Source of the DNA: Bacteroidota bacterium
GTDB taxonomy: Bacteria; Bacteroidota; Bacteroidia; B-17B0; Aurantibacillaceae
Direction: 5' to 3'
Length of the DNA: 64,000 bases
Assembly: GCA_018267825.1 (NCBI GenBank)
Contig: JAFDXR010000008.1
Location: 124,001-188,000 of the forward strand
This document shows, in pieces, positions 9,321-17,200 of the stretch. The notes below the pieces were generated by a model. The model searched no databases. It was not told where the DNA came from and worked only from the letters and a program-made list of their open reading frames with translations. Each line of letters begins with the position of its first letter. Position 1 is the first letter of the stretch. A program made the position numbers and the translations under genes.

Positions 9321-10733
9321 TTGACAGATACATTAGAGGCATATCCGGGATTTTGGACATTGGTATTCAGAAAGCTGAGAACACCCAGTGTTTTTGTTTT
9401 CTGGGCCATTGTTGTGTTTTCGGCACTTACGTTTAAGTTCTGGATAAACTGGTGTCCCAGCCCGTTTACAAACGATGTGGATCAGTATTACTCCTACCTT
9501 GTTGCCAAATTTATTCACAACGACCTGAACTTTAAATTCCCGCATCATTACTGGCTTATTGAAGCTCCCAACGGGCAACTCGTTCCAAAAGTCACCATGG
9601 GCATGGCCATTATGTACCTGCCTTTTTTTGTAATCGGCAATAACATTGCCTATGCTTTTGATTACAACGGTGAAGGTTACAGTGCGCCATACATGTGGTG
9701 TATACACCTGGGCTCTATTTTATATGTGCTGATCGGCCTGTGGTATTGCCGCAAAACCCTGCTGCATTATTTCAGTGAATGGATCACGGCGCTGACAATG
9801 GTACTGCTGCTGTTCGGTACCAATTTGTTTTTTTATACCTACAAGGAAAGTGAGATGCCCCATAGTTACCTGTTTCTGCTGTTCTCCTTGTTTGTATACC
9901 ATGTGGTGAGGTGGCAGCACAGCGGACGTCTGAAACACGTTTATATTTTCGCTTTCATTGCCGGCTTTATTTCCCTCATCCGGCCAACGGAGTGCCTGGT
10001 ATTGCTGTTCCCCTTGCTCATCAACGTAGCTACATTCCGGGATTTCAAAGACAGGCTGGCTTTCCTGGCCGGGCTGAAGTGGAAATTGCTCCTGATTATT
10101 TTATTATTCATAATACCCATTCTGCCGCAACTTATTTTCTGGAAAGTACAAACCGGGCAGTTCTTTTTCTTTTCTTATGGCAGCCAGGAAGGTTTCTTTT
10201 TCAGGGATCCCAAATTTTACAGTGTTCTTTTCGGTTACCGTAAAGGCTGGTTGTTATATACACCCATCATGTGGTTCTCTGTTCTGGGCATGGTATGGAT
10301 GTTTTTCAAATGGCGTAAAATGTTTTTTGCTGTTACCGTTTATTTCCTGGTTAACCTTTACCTCATCAGTTCGTGGTGGGACTGGGGTTATGGTGGCGCA
10401 TACGGCATGCGGGCATTGGTTCACAGTTATGCATTGCTGGTTATTCCTTTTGCTTTTTTTATCAGGTCTTTTATCATGCTTGGTAAACAGCTTATTCTGA
10501 AAATAGTATCCACGCTTGTCATTTTAAGTGTTGGTGCTTTCTTTTGTTATCTCACGATTTTCCAGACCTGGATGTTTAAAAACAGCCTGATGCACTGGGA
10601 CAGTATGACGCGTGAAGCATACTGGTTTGTATTTTTGAAAAAAGACTTTACAGGTGGCGACAGGGTATATCTTGAAACATTGTTCAAACACCCTGACTAT
10701 GAAGCCATGCGACAGGGAAAGAGAGATGAATAA
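9321..10733 (+). CDS. Polytopic membrane protein, GT-C-like, TTG start
   Basis: 470 aa with around ten membrane segments. After the first there is an acidic loop (TNDVDQYYSY) similar in position to that of the 5828 protein and to GT-C glycosyltransferases. It is followed directly by a family 2 glycosyltransferase gene that overlaps its end by 8 bp, so a role in building or transferring a lipid-linked sugar is plausible but inferred. No ATG occurs in this frame before residue 80 (MGMAIM), so the TTG at 9321, 4 bp after the scoB stop, is the best start. Confidence 0.7.
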   Translation: MTDTLEAYPGFWTLVFRKLRTPSVFVFWAIVVFSALTFKFWINWCPSPFTNDVDQYYSYLVAKFIHNDLNFKFPHHYWLIEAPNGQLVPKVTMGMAIMYLPFFVIGNNIAYAFDYNGEGYSAPYMWCIHLGSILYVLIGLWYCRKTLLHYFSEWITALTMVLLLFGTNLFFYTYKESEMPHSYLFLLFSLFVYHVVRWQHSGRLKHVYIFAFIAGFISLIRPTECLVLLFPLLINVATFRDFKDRLAFLAGLKWKLLLIILLFIIPILPQLIFWKVQTGQFFFFSYGSQEGFFFRDPKFYSVLFGYRKGWLLYTPIMWFSVLGMVWMFFKWRKMFFAVTVYFLVNLYLISSWWDWGYGGAYGMRALVHSYALLVIPFAFFIRSFIMLGKQLILKIVSTLVILSVGAFFCYLTIFQTWMFKNSLMHWDSMTREAYWFVFLKKDFTGGDRVYLETLFKHPDYEAMRQGKRDE

Positions 10734-11463
10734 ACAGGTTCGTATTGCCATTGTGATTCCCTGTTACAACGAACAGGATAATGTACCGGATTTGTACCGG
10801 GAAATATTGAACACGGATTTCCCGCCACGATATGATGTTCTACCTGTGTTTGTAAATGATTGCTCAACCGACCGGACCCGTGAAATTTTAAAAGGATTAG
10901 GTGCCACACATATTAATCTCCCGGTGAATCTGGGCATAGGAGGCGCCGTACAAACCGGTTATAAATATGCTTTCCGGCACGGTTTTGATATTGCTGTACA
11001 AATGGATGGCGATGGTCAGCATCCTCCGGGTGAACTTTCCAAAATTGTGGATGTGCTTATTGATGATCTTGCAGATGTTTCGATAGGCTCCCGTTTTCTG
11101 ACCGGCGAAGGATTTCAGTCGTCGTATATGCGGCGTGTAGGCATTCATTTTTTCCGAAGACTCAATCGCTTTTTGGTAGGCGTAACGGTCAACGACAGCA
11201 CATCGGGTTACAGGGCACTGAACCGCAAAGCCCTGGAAGTGGTGAACGAATATTACCCGGATGAGTACCCGGAACCCGAAGCCATTGTACTCTATACCGT
11301 TCATAAACTCCGTATTCATGAGGTGCAGGTAAACATGCGCGAACGCCAGGGAGGCAAGTCTTCGATACGTGCTTTCAAAACAATTTATTACATGATGAAA
11401 GTAAGTTTAGGCACAATATTTCTGTATATTCGTTTAAAATTCAATGGAAAACATCTCAATTAG
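10726..11463 (+). CDS. Family 2 glycosyltransferase (polyprenyl-phosphate sugar synthase type)
   Basis: 245 aa. GT2 fold: IAIVIPCYNEQDNVPDL at the N-terminus, the FVNDCSTDRT loop that binds the nucleotide, and MDGDGQH as the metal-binding DxD region. There is no C-terminal membrane bundle like that of some DPM1/GtrB proteins. These enzymes usually move a sugar from a nucleotide donor to undecaprenyl phosphate at the cytoplasmic face. ATG 10726 lies inside the end of the previous gene and matches the family start; the open frame upstream is not coding. The next gene (DUF2304) overlaps by 20 bp, the standard neighbour of such enzymes. Confidence 0.9.
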   Translation: MNKQVRIAIVIPCYNEQDNVPDLYREILNTDFPPRYDVLPVFVNDCSTDRTREILKGLGATHINLPVNLGIGGAVQTGYKYAFRHGFDIAVQMDGDGQHPPGELSKIVDVLIDDLADVSIGSRFLTGEGFQSSYMRRVGIHFFRRLNRFLVGVTVNDSTSGYRALNRKALEVVNEYYPDEYPEPEAIVLYTVHKLRIHEVQVNMRERQGGKSSIRAFKTIYYMMKVSLGTIFLYIRLKFNGKHLN

Positions 11464-11818
11464 GATACAGATTCTGAGCATTGCTGTTGCCATCATTTTT
11501 ATGCTGATCATCTTCCGGCTGATCGCAAAAGGCAAACTGCGTGAAGAGTATTCTATTGTGTGGATTCTGTGTACAGCCGTGCTTCTGCTGTTTTCAATCT
11601 GGCGTAATGGCCTGGATGTGATGGCCGACCTGCTTGGTATAGTATATGCCCCGTCGCTTATATTCCTTGCTGCATTGTTTGCCATTGTGATATTCCTGGT
11701 GCACTTATCGGTCGTGAATTCGAAGCAACATAAACAGATCAAGGATTTAGCGCAGGAGATGGCCTTACTGAAAGAAAAACTCGAATCAAAAAAAGACGGA
11801 TCAACTTCTGCCCCGTGA
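11444..11818 (+). CDS. DUF2304 small membrane protein
   Basis: 124 aa with three hydrophobic segments (about residues 8-25, 40-55 and 68-88) and a charged C-terminal coil (QHKQIKDLAQEMALLKEKLESKK). The motif REEYSIVWIL is typical of DUF2304, which almost always sits beside a GT2 polyprenyl-phosphate glycosyltransferase, as here. It may be a partner subunit or help move the lipid-linked sugar; no activity is known. It overlaps both neighbours (20 bp upstream, 4 bp downstream), so it is translationally coupled. Confidence 0.88.
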   Translation: MENISIRIQILSIAVAIIFMLIIFRLIAKGKLREEYSIVWILCTAVLLLFSIWRNGLDVMADLLGIVYAPSLIFLAALFAIVIFLVHLSVVNSKQHKQIKDLAQEMALLKEKLESKKDGSTSAP

Positions 11819-12480
11819 AAACCTATGCCATTATAGTGGCCGGGGGAACCGGTCAGCGCATGCAATCGGCCCTGCCAAAACAAATGATCCAGGTGCATGG
11901 CAAAGAAATTCTGATACATACCATCGAGAAATTTGTACGTTTTGATACGTCGATAGAGATCATCCTGGTGATCCATGAAAGCCTGAAAGATCCCTGTACC
12001 GCTCTTCTGAAAAAATATAATCTCGACACACAAACCGTGATGGTGGCCGGCGGGCCTACCCGCTTTCACTCCGTCAGAAACGGATTGGATGCTATCCCGG
12101 ACACACACGCTGTGGTTGGTATTCATGATGCCGCCCGTCCGCTTGTATCGGTGGAGGCGATTGAGCGCTGCTACAAAACAGCACAAATTATGGGAAATGC
12201 CATTCCCGTCGTAAATGTCAATGAGAGCCTCCGTGAAGTCAATGGAGCCAGTAATCATGCAGTGAGTCGCGATCGTTACCGGATTGTTCAGACCCCGCAG
12301 TGTTTTGAACTGGAGCGGATCCGTGCTGCTTTTACACAGCCCTACTCCGATGCATTTACCGACGATGCCACCGTGCTGGAATCTACCGGGGAACATATTC
12401 ACCTGGTAGAAGGAAACGTAGAGAATATTAAAATTACACATCCTGTTGATTTGCAAATAGCAGCCCTGTTTTTAGCATGA
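11815..12480 (+). CDS. ispD: 2-C-methyl-D-erythritol 4-phosphate cytidylyltransferase
   Basis: 221 aa. IspD makes CDP-methylerythritol in the MEP route to isoprenoids. The N-terminal CTP-binding loop is AGGTGQRMQSALPKQ, and later conserved pieces are VVGIHDAARPLV, QTPQCFE and FTDDATVLE. It starts with GTG inside the TGA of the previous gene (GTGA overlap) and ends in an ATGA overlap with the polX-like gene, so the GT2-DUF2304-ispD-polX genes form one tightly packed transcript. Undecaprenyl phosphate, the likely acceptor for the upstream GT2, comes from this pathway. Confidence 0.93.
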   Translation: MKTYAIIVAGGTGQRMQSALPKQMIQVHGKEILIHTIEKFVRFDTSIEIILVIHESLKDPCTALLKKYNLDTQTVMVAGGPTRFHSVRNGLDAIPDTHAVVGIHDAARPLVSVEAIERCYKTAQIMGNAIPVVNVNESLREVNGASNHAVSRDRYRIVQTPQCFELERIRAAFTQPYSDAFTDDATVLESTGEHIHLVEGNVENIKITHPVDLQIAALFLA

Positions 12481-14078
12481 CCACCGAAGATATAGCCGAT
12501 GCCCTGGAGCTCACAGCCAAACTGATGGAGCTTCACAATGAAAATCCATTCAAGATAAAAGCCATCAGTGCCGCCGCTTATAAACTCTCCAAAACAAGGG
12601 TGAGCCTGGAAGGACTAACGGTTGAAGAGTTGACGCAAATTGAAGGCATCGGGAAAGGTATTGCCGAAAAAATTGTTGAGCTTAACCAGACACAAAGCAC
12701 CAAAGAGCTCAGCACTTTGCTGGCTAAAACACCGCAGGGGCTTATCGAAATGCTGCATGTAAAAGGCCTCGGACCTAAAAAGGTACGGCAACTGTGGCAG
12801 GAGCTTGATATTGAAACAGTGACCGAACTGCTTTACGCCTGCAATGAAAACCGACTGGTGGAGTTAAAAGGCTTTGGGGCGAAAACGCAGGCAGAAATAA
12901 AAAAATCGATTGAGTTCAAATTAAATAATAGCGGAAAATACCATTATTCTTATCTCGAGAAAGCAGCTAACCAGCTACTGGATGAACTCCGTAAAACATA
13001 CCCATTGGTTTCGCTGACCGGTGAAATTTACCGCCGCTGCGAAATCCTCGAACAGATTGACATCCTGGTTGGCAGCCACGATGCCGTAACTCCGGATCCG
13101 GCCCTGACACAGCATCTGCCGGTACAGGTCCTGAGCACTTCTCCCGAAACATTCTACAGCAAACTGGTTGAAACTTCTTCGGCAAATGCGCACCTGGAGG
13201 GTATTGGTTTTGAAAAACTGACTCAGAAGGAATTTGCTTCCGAGCAGGCCGTTTATGAATCGCTCGGCATACAATATGTAGAGCCTGAACTGCGCGAAGG
13301 TTTATTTGAACTGGAAAAAGCAGCCTCGAAAAGTCTGCCGGAACTGGTCGGCTTCAAGGACCTTAAAGGCGTATTGCACAACCACAGTACATACAGCGAC
13401 GGGATAAATACCCTGGAAGAAATGGCTGTGTATTGCAAAGAGTCTGGCTATGAGTACCTTGGCATTTGCGACCACTCCCAAACGGCCGTATATGCCCAGG
13501 GCCTGAAAGTTGAAAAAATAATGGAGCAGCATGCTGAGATTGAGAAGCTCAATGCAAAGCTTGCACCGTTTAAAATATTCAAAGGCATTGAAAGCGATAT
13601 ACTGGGTGATGGTTCACTCGACTACCCGGAAGAGGTTTTAAAAACATTTGATATTATTGTTGCTTCGGTTCACTCCAATTTGAAAATGGATATGGATAAA
13701 GCTACTGCACGCCTCATTAAAGCCATTGAAAACCCTTATACAACCATATTGGGTCACCCGACCGGCCGTTTATTACTGGGGCGTCCGGGCTACCCGATCG
13801 ATCACAAAAAAGTGATTGATGCCTGTGCCGCCAATGGTGTAGTGATGGAGCTGAATGCACATCCTTACCGGCTCGATATAGACTGGCGCTGGATTCCATA
13901 CTGTCTTGAAAAAAACGTGATGATTTCCATTAATCCCGATGCGCATCAAAGGGAAGGTTATCACGATATGTATTATGGCACTCTGGCCGCGCGTAAGGGC
14001 ATGCTCACCAAAGCCATGTGTCTCAATGCCATGGATCTGGGTGCTTTTGAGGCTTTTCTGGCAACGCGAAAAAAATAA
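12477..14078 (+). CDS. polX: PolX-like protein: HhH repeats, degenerate polymerase site, intact PHP domain
   Basis: 533 aa, a little shorter than typical bacterial PolX (about 570). The N-terminal 8-kDa/HhH region has three helix-hairpin-helix motifs (IEGIGKGIAEKIVEL, VKGLGPKKVRQLW, LKGFGAKTQAEI). In the palm, where active PolX has a GDIDIL-type pair of aspartates, this protein has EQIDIL (Gln193, Asp195). The third Asp region (VDLR type) reads VQVLSTSPETF. At least two of three catalytic aspartates therefore seem lost. The C-terminal PHP domain keeps its metal ligands: HNHSTYSDG (His301, His303), ICDHSQ, GHPTGR, NAHPYR and NPDAH. I infer a DNA-end-processing nuclease rather than a polymerase. 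Confidence 0.88.
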   Translation: MTTEDIADALELTAKLMELHNENPFKIKAISAAAYKLSKTRVSLEGLTVEELTQIEGIGKGIAEKIVELNQTQSTKELSTLLAKTPQGLIEMLHVKGLGPKKVRQLWQELDIETVTELLYACNENRLVELKGFGAKTQAEIKKSIEFKLNNSGKYHYSYLEKAANQLLDELRKTYPLVSLTGEIYRRCEILEQIDILVGSHDAVTPDPALTQHLPVQVLSTSPETFYSKLVETSSANAHLEGIGFEKLTQKEFASEQAVYESLGIQYVEPELREGLFELEKAASKSLPELVGFKDLKGVLHNHSTYSDGINTLEEMAVYCKESGYEYLGICDHSQTAVYAQGLKVEKIMEQHAEIEKLNAKLAPFKIFKGIESDILGDGSLDYPEEVLKTFDIIVASVHSNLKMDMDKATARLIKAIENPYTTILGHPTGRLLLGRPGYPIDHKKVIDACAANGVVMELNAHPYRLDIDWRWIPYCLEKNVMISINPDAHQREGYHDMYYGTLAARKGMLTKAMCLNAMDLGAFEAFLATRKK

Positions 14079-14127
14079 ATGTCCCGGATTTCACAGATTA
14101 TGTCCTGGTATAAATAGGTACTTTTCT

Positions 14128-14159
14128 CGCAGAATAGCGCGGATTGAGAACACGCAGAT
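14128..14159 (+). repeat. 32-bp direct repeat, copy 1
   Basis: Identical to 14294-14325; its core is GCGCGGATTGAGAACACGC. A diverged relative with the same GCGGATT and GCAGAT words lies at 32028-32078. This resembles a dispersed degenerate intergenic repeat rather than a gene remnant. Confidence 0.8.
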
Positions 14160-14180
14160 TCGCGCAGATCAAAGCCCCCC

Positions 14181-14272
14181 GTCATTACGAGCGGCAGAGC
14201 CTCCGCTATGCGCCTATGCTGAAGCTTCAGCGCAAGCATAAGCTTCAGTGGTACGCGGAGCGGCGTAATCTC
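14181..14272 (+). repeat. Palindromic intergenic element
   Basis: The ends pair imperfectly: ATTACG (14184) with CGTAAT (14264), and CTCCGC (14201) with GCGGAG (14255). Inside, TATGCT/AGCATA (14215/14235) flank the perfect 14-bp palindrome GCTGAAGCTTCAGC (14218-14231). It would fold into a long hairpin and resembles the REP-like repeats beginning GTCATT(A/G)CGAGC that are scattered in many genomes. Confidence 0.6.
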
Positions 14273-14293
14273 TTTCTGTTTCTCCTTATTTCA

Positions 14294-14325
14294 CGCAGAA
14301 TAGCGCGGATTGAGAACACGCAGAT
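14294..14325 (+). repeat. 32-bp direct repeat, copy 2
   Basis: Exact copy of 14128-14159 with the same orientation, 166 bp further on. The palindromic element lies between the two copies, so they frame it like a composite unit. Confidence 0.8.
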
Positions 14326-14450
14326 GCATGCAGAACGGAGTAGCATCCAACTCCCGGCATTTAGGAATCCAGCAAATGCACAAAAAGTAACCTGCAGTAA
14401 ACATGGGCTAAGCCTGTAATTTGTATCTTCGTAGTATCACGGTTTCCCGT

Positions 14451-15944
14451 ATGGCTATCTTAAACTCCATAGCTTCCTGGTTCATGAAAAAACGCATGCA
14501 CCAAATTGAATTATTTATGAAGTACCCGCATGAGGTGCAGCATGAATGGCTGCTCAAACTCGTGAACGAAGCGAAGCATACGGAGTTCGGAAAAGCGCAT
14601 CAATTACAGGACATCAGGAACTATGAACAATTCAAGACTTTTATTCCCCTGCAGGATTATGAATCGCTGAAACCCTATATAGAACGTAACCGCCGCGGCG
14701 AACAAAATCTGCTCTGGCCCAGTGAAATCAAATGGTTTGCCAAAAGCAGCGGCACTACGGATAAGAGCAAATTTATTCCTGTCAGTGAGGAATTTCTGGA
14801 TGGCTGCCATTACAATGGCGGTCGCGATATGGTGACCCTGCACTGTGTCAATAATTCTGAAACACGCCTGTTTACTGGGAAAAACCTGGCTCTGGGCGGG
14901 AGCTTCAAAACCGATGAATTCGGCAACCACAGTTCTTATCATGGCGACGTGAGTGCCATTATCATTCAGAATCTTCCGATGTGGGCTGAGTATTTCAGGG
15001 CACCCGGTGTGGATATAGCCCTGATGGATGAGTGGGAAAGCAAGCTCGAAAAAATGGCCCGCACCATGGCCGATGAAAATGTGACCAGCATTGCCGGAGT
15101 GCCAAGCTGGATGCTTGTATTATTAAAACGGATTCTGGATATCCGGGGAGCAGGCAGTATCCGGGAAGTATGGCCAAACCTGGAAGTATACTTCCATGGC
15201 GGGGTTAGCTTCACACCCTATAAAGAAACGTTCAGGCAGTTATTCGATTCTGATAAGACTTCCTATATGCAGTTATATAACGCCTCCGAGGGTTTTTTCG
15301 GCATACAGGATCAGCGTGTAAGTGATGAAATGCTCCTGATGCTGGACTATGGCATTTTCTATGAGTTCATTCCGATGCAGGAAGTTCATAAGGAGAACCC
15401 CCGCATTTATAATTTATCGGAGATCCAAACGGGTGTTGTTTATGCGATGGTAATTACCACCAATGCCGGGCTCTGGCGATACCAGCTCGGCGATACCATT
15501 CAGTTTACAAGCACAAATCCATATCGCTTTATTATTACGGGTCGTACACGCCAGCACATCAATGTATTTGGTGAAGAACTTATGGTTCATAATGCGGAAC
15601 ATGCACTGAAAACCGCCTGCGAAAAAACCCATGCGAGTATTACGGATTATACGGTTGCTCCGCGGTTTATGGGTGAGCAAACAGGCCTGCACGAATGGCT
15701 CATTGAGTTTGATAAATCACCCGATAATCCGGCCTATTTTATGGATGTGCTTGATAAAGCCCTGATGCAGGTTAATTCCGATTATGAAGCCAAACGTTAT
15801 AACAACTATGTGCTATCGGCTCCGGAACTTCGTATGGCCGAAAAAGGAAGTTTCTACAACTGGCTTAAGGCAAACAATAAACTTGGCGGCCAATATAAAG
15901 TGCCGCGGCTCAGCAATGATCGTAAGATTATTGAGAGTATTTGA
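14451..15944 (+). CDS. GH3-family acyl-adenylating protein
   Basis: 497 aa. It belongs to the GH3 family (plant auxin-responsive GH3 relatives common in Bacteroidota), which adenylates carboxylic acids and may conjugate them to amino acids. Visible motifs are the nucleotide-binding WFAKSSGTTDKSKFIPVS, YNASEGFFGIQD, and GLWRYQLGDTIQFTS with ITGRTRQHINVFGEEL near the C-terminal hinge. The substrate is unknown. ATG 14451 (MAILNSIASWF) fits the family start; a TTG ten codons upstream falls before the candidate -7 box. Confidence 0.88.
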   Translation: MAILNSIASWFMKKRMHQIELFMKYPHEVQHEWLLKLVNEAKHTEFGKAHQLQDIRNYEQFKTFIPLQDYESLKPYIERNRRGEQNLLWPSEIKWFAKSSGTTDKSKFIPVSEEFLDGCHYNGGRDMVTLHCVNNSETRLFTGKNLALGGSFKTDEFGNHSSYHGDVSAIIIQNLPMWAEYFRAPGVDIALMDEWESKLEKMARTMADENVTSIAGVPSWMLVLLKRILDIRGAGSIREVWPNLEVYFHGGVSFTPYKETFRQLFDSDKTSYMQLYNASEGFFGIQDQRVSDEMLLMLDYGIFYEFIPMQEVHKENPRIYNLSEIQTGVVYAMVITTNAGLWRYQLGDTIQFTSTNPYRFIITGRTRQHINVFGEELMVHNAEHALKTACEKTHASITDYTVAPRFMGEQTGLHEWLIEFDKSPDNPAYFMDVLDKALMQVNSDYEAKRYNNYVLSAPELRMAEKGSFYNWLKANNKLGGQYKVPRLSNDRKIIESI

Positions 15945-16034
15945 CCCGACTGCAGGCCTTTTCCGGTAATCAATCTTTTTCAAAACCTCAAAAAATAAGT
16001 ATTTTTACCGCGCAATCATCTATACATACGGATT

Positions 16035-17072
16035 ATGAAAAAGAACATTCTTTTCTTTACTCTATTCTTGCAGTTGTTGGCCGCTTCTCTTCCGGCAACA
16101 GCTAAACGAACAGAACCACTATTACCTTTATTTGAAAAACTGAAGGAACGCACGCTTATTGTGACGCTTGCTACTGAAAAAAAAGAACTCTATGATGATA
16201 TACTAAAAAAATCGGGCAAACAAGCTGCGCAGGATTACTCTGATTTTTTGAAAGAAACCAATCAAAATATCGTTAAAGCAGTTTCATCATTATGGAAACT
16301 AAATAAAAAGATCGTTTTTATACACGAAGATTCCATTAATGAATTTATAAAAAAAGCTCCTGAATCATATGGATTGCTTACATTTTACGATGGTTTAGCA
16401 CCAAACAATAAAGATCTCAAAACCAAACTGGACATTGGCGAAAAAAGAATCTGCATACCGACATCTATTGGCATTGAAAGCATGGCTTTATTTCTTCCGG
16501 AAAGAGATCAGCCCATTGCTTTTTGTCATCTTTCGACATATATAGCCGGACAAGGATTTGACCCCAAAGATGTCTCCACCGAAGCCCGCAAAAAAGCATC
16601 CCATTTTTATATAGATTTACTGCAGTTGCATTATATTATCGGACGTTTCAACTGGTTGTATGAAGATGCCGTTAACATTCCTGAAACCCGACAGCCAAAT
16701 GCGATCCTCTCCGGACTGAATGGCATGCATAACTACAAAAAACTTCAAACACTTACCCTGGTTGTACGTCAGTCGGAATGTGAGAAAAAATTTGACGTAG
16801 AAAAAATTTCCGAATACTACCCTTACAAGATACAAGTAGCCAGTGATGCAGAATTTGAAAAAATGTTCCTGGAGGCCGCTCGTACTAAAGATAAAACAAA
16901 AGCCTTTGTTTTCGTTATCCAAAACTCATCTAATGCCAGCATGCTTGTTTATATCCAGGAGGCAATGCTTGCTTCAGACGGCCAGTTAATTGCTTATTAC
17001 GCGAACGAACTGGGCATTTCATATAAAATGCTCAAATTTTTTAAAGAAGCCGCCGAAAATCCGAAATACTAG
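16035..17072 (+). CDS. Secreted protein of unknown function
   Basis: 345 aa with a signal peptide (MKKNILFFTLFLQLLAASLPATA). The mature protein is Lys/Glu-rich with predicted alpha/beta content and no motif I recognise. A -7-like TATTTTTA at 16000-16007 precedes it. It stands alone: the gap to the next gene is 128 bp with its own promoter. Base composition looks more A/T-rich than that of neighbouring genes, which may hint at recent acquisition, though I have not measured it. Confidence 0.7.
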   Translation: MKKNILFFTLFLQLLAASLPATAKRTEPLLPLFEKLKERTLIVTLATEKKELYDDILKKSGKQAAQDYSDFLKETNQNIVKAVSSLWKLNKKIVFIHEDSINEFIKKAPESYGLLTFYDGLAPNNKDLKTKLDIGEKRICIPTSIGIESMALFLPERDQPIAFCHLSTYIAGQGFDPKDVSTEARKKASHFYIDLLQLHYIIGRFNWLYEDAVNIPETRQPNAILSGLNGMHNYKKLQTLTLVVRQSECEKKFDVEKISEYYPYKIQVASDAEFEKMFLEAARTKDKTKAFVFVIQNSSNASMLVYIQEAMLASDGQLIAYYANELGISYKMLKFFKEAAENPKY

Positions 17073-17173
17073 CCGGCACAAGGCCTCATAAAATAATACA
17101 GCTGATCGGTACTGACTGAAAGATTATTGAGAGTGCGAGGTAGTTTCACTATTTCCTGAATAGAAAATTATAC

Positions 17174-17181
17174 TATATTTG
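17174..17181 (+). promoter_or_regulatory. Bacteroidota -7 box
   Basis: TATATTTG is a full match to TAnnTTTG, 19 nt before the ATG at 17201, which gives a short leader of about 15 nt. Confidence 0.55.
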
Positions 17182-17200
17182 TTTAAATTAAACCCTCCTT

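Larger units (their letters stand above)
14079..14450 (+). other. Repeat-rich intergenic region
   Basis: 372 bp without a credible gene. It holds two exact 32-bp direct repeats, a palindromic block between them, and, at its right end, a weak promoter for the GH3 gene (TATCTTCG, 14424-14431). No terminator with a U-run was seen after the polX stop. Confidence 0.7.

Noticed and set aside
11434-12456. A 340-codon minus-strand frame across DUF2304 and ispD
   Set aside because: Antisense shadow of two well-supported genes; composition is not protein-like.
14106-14120. Possible further copy of the eCIS dyad (GGTATAAATAGGTA)
   Set aside because: The right arm is not the complement of the left (AGG instead of ACC), so the inverted repeat is absent.
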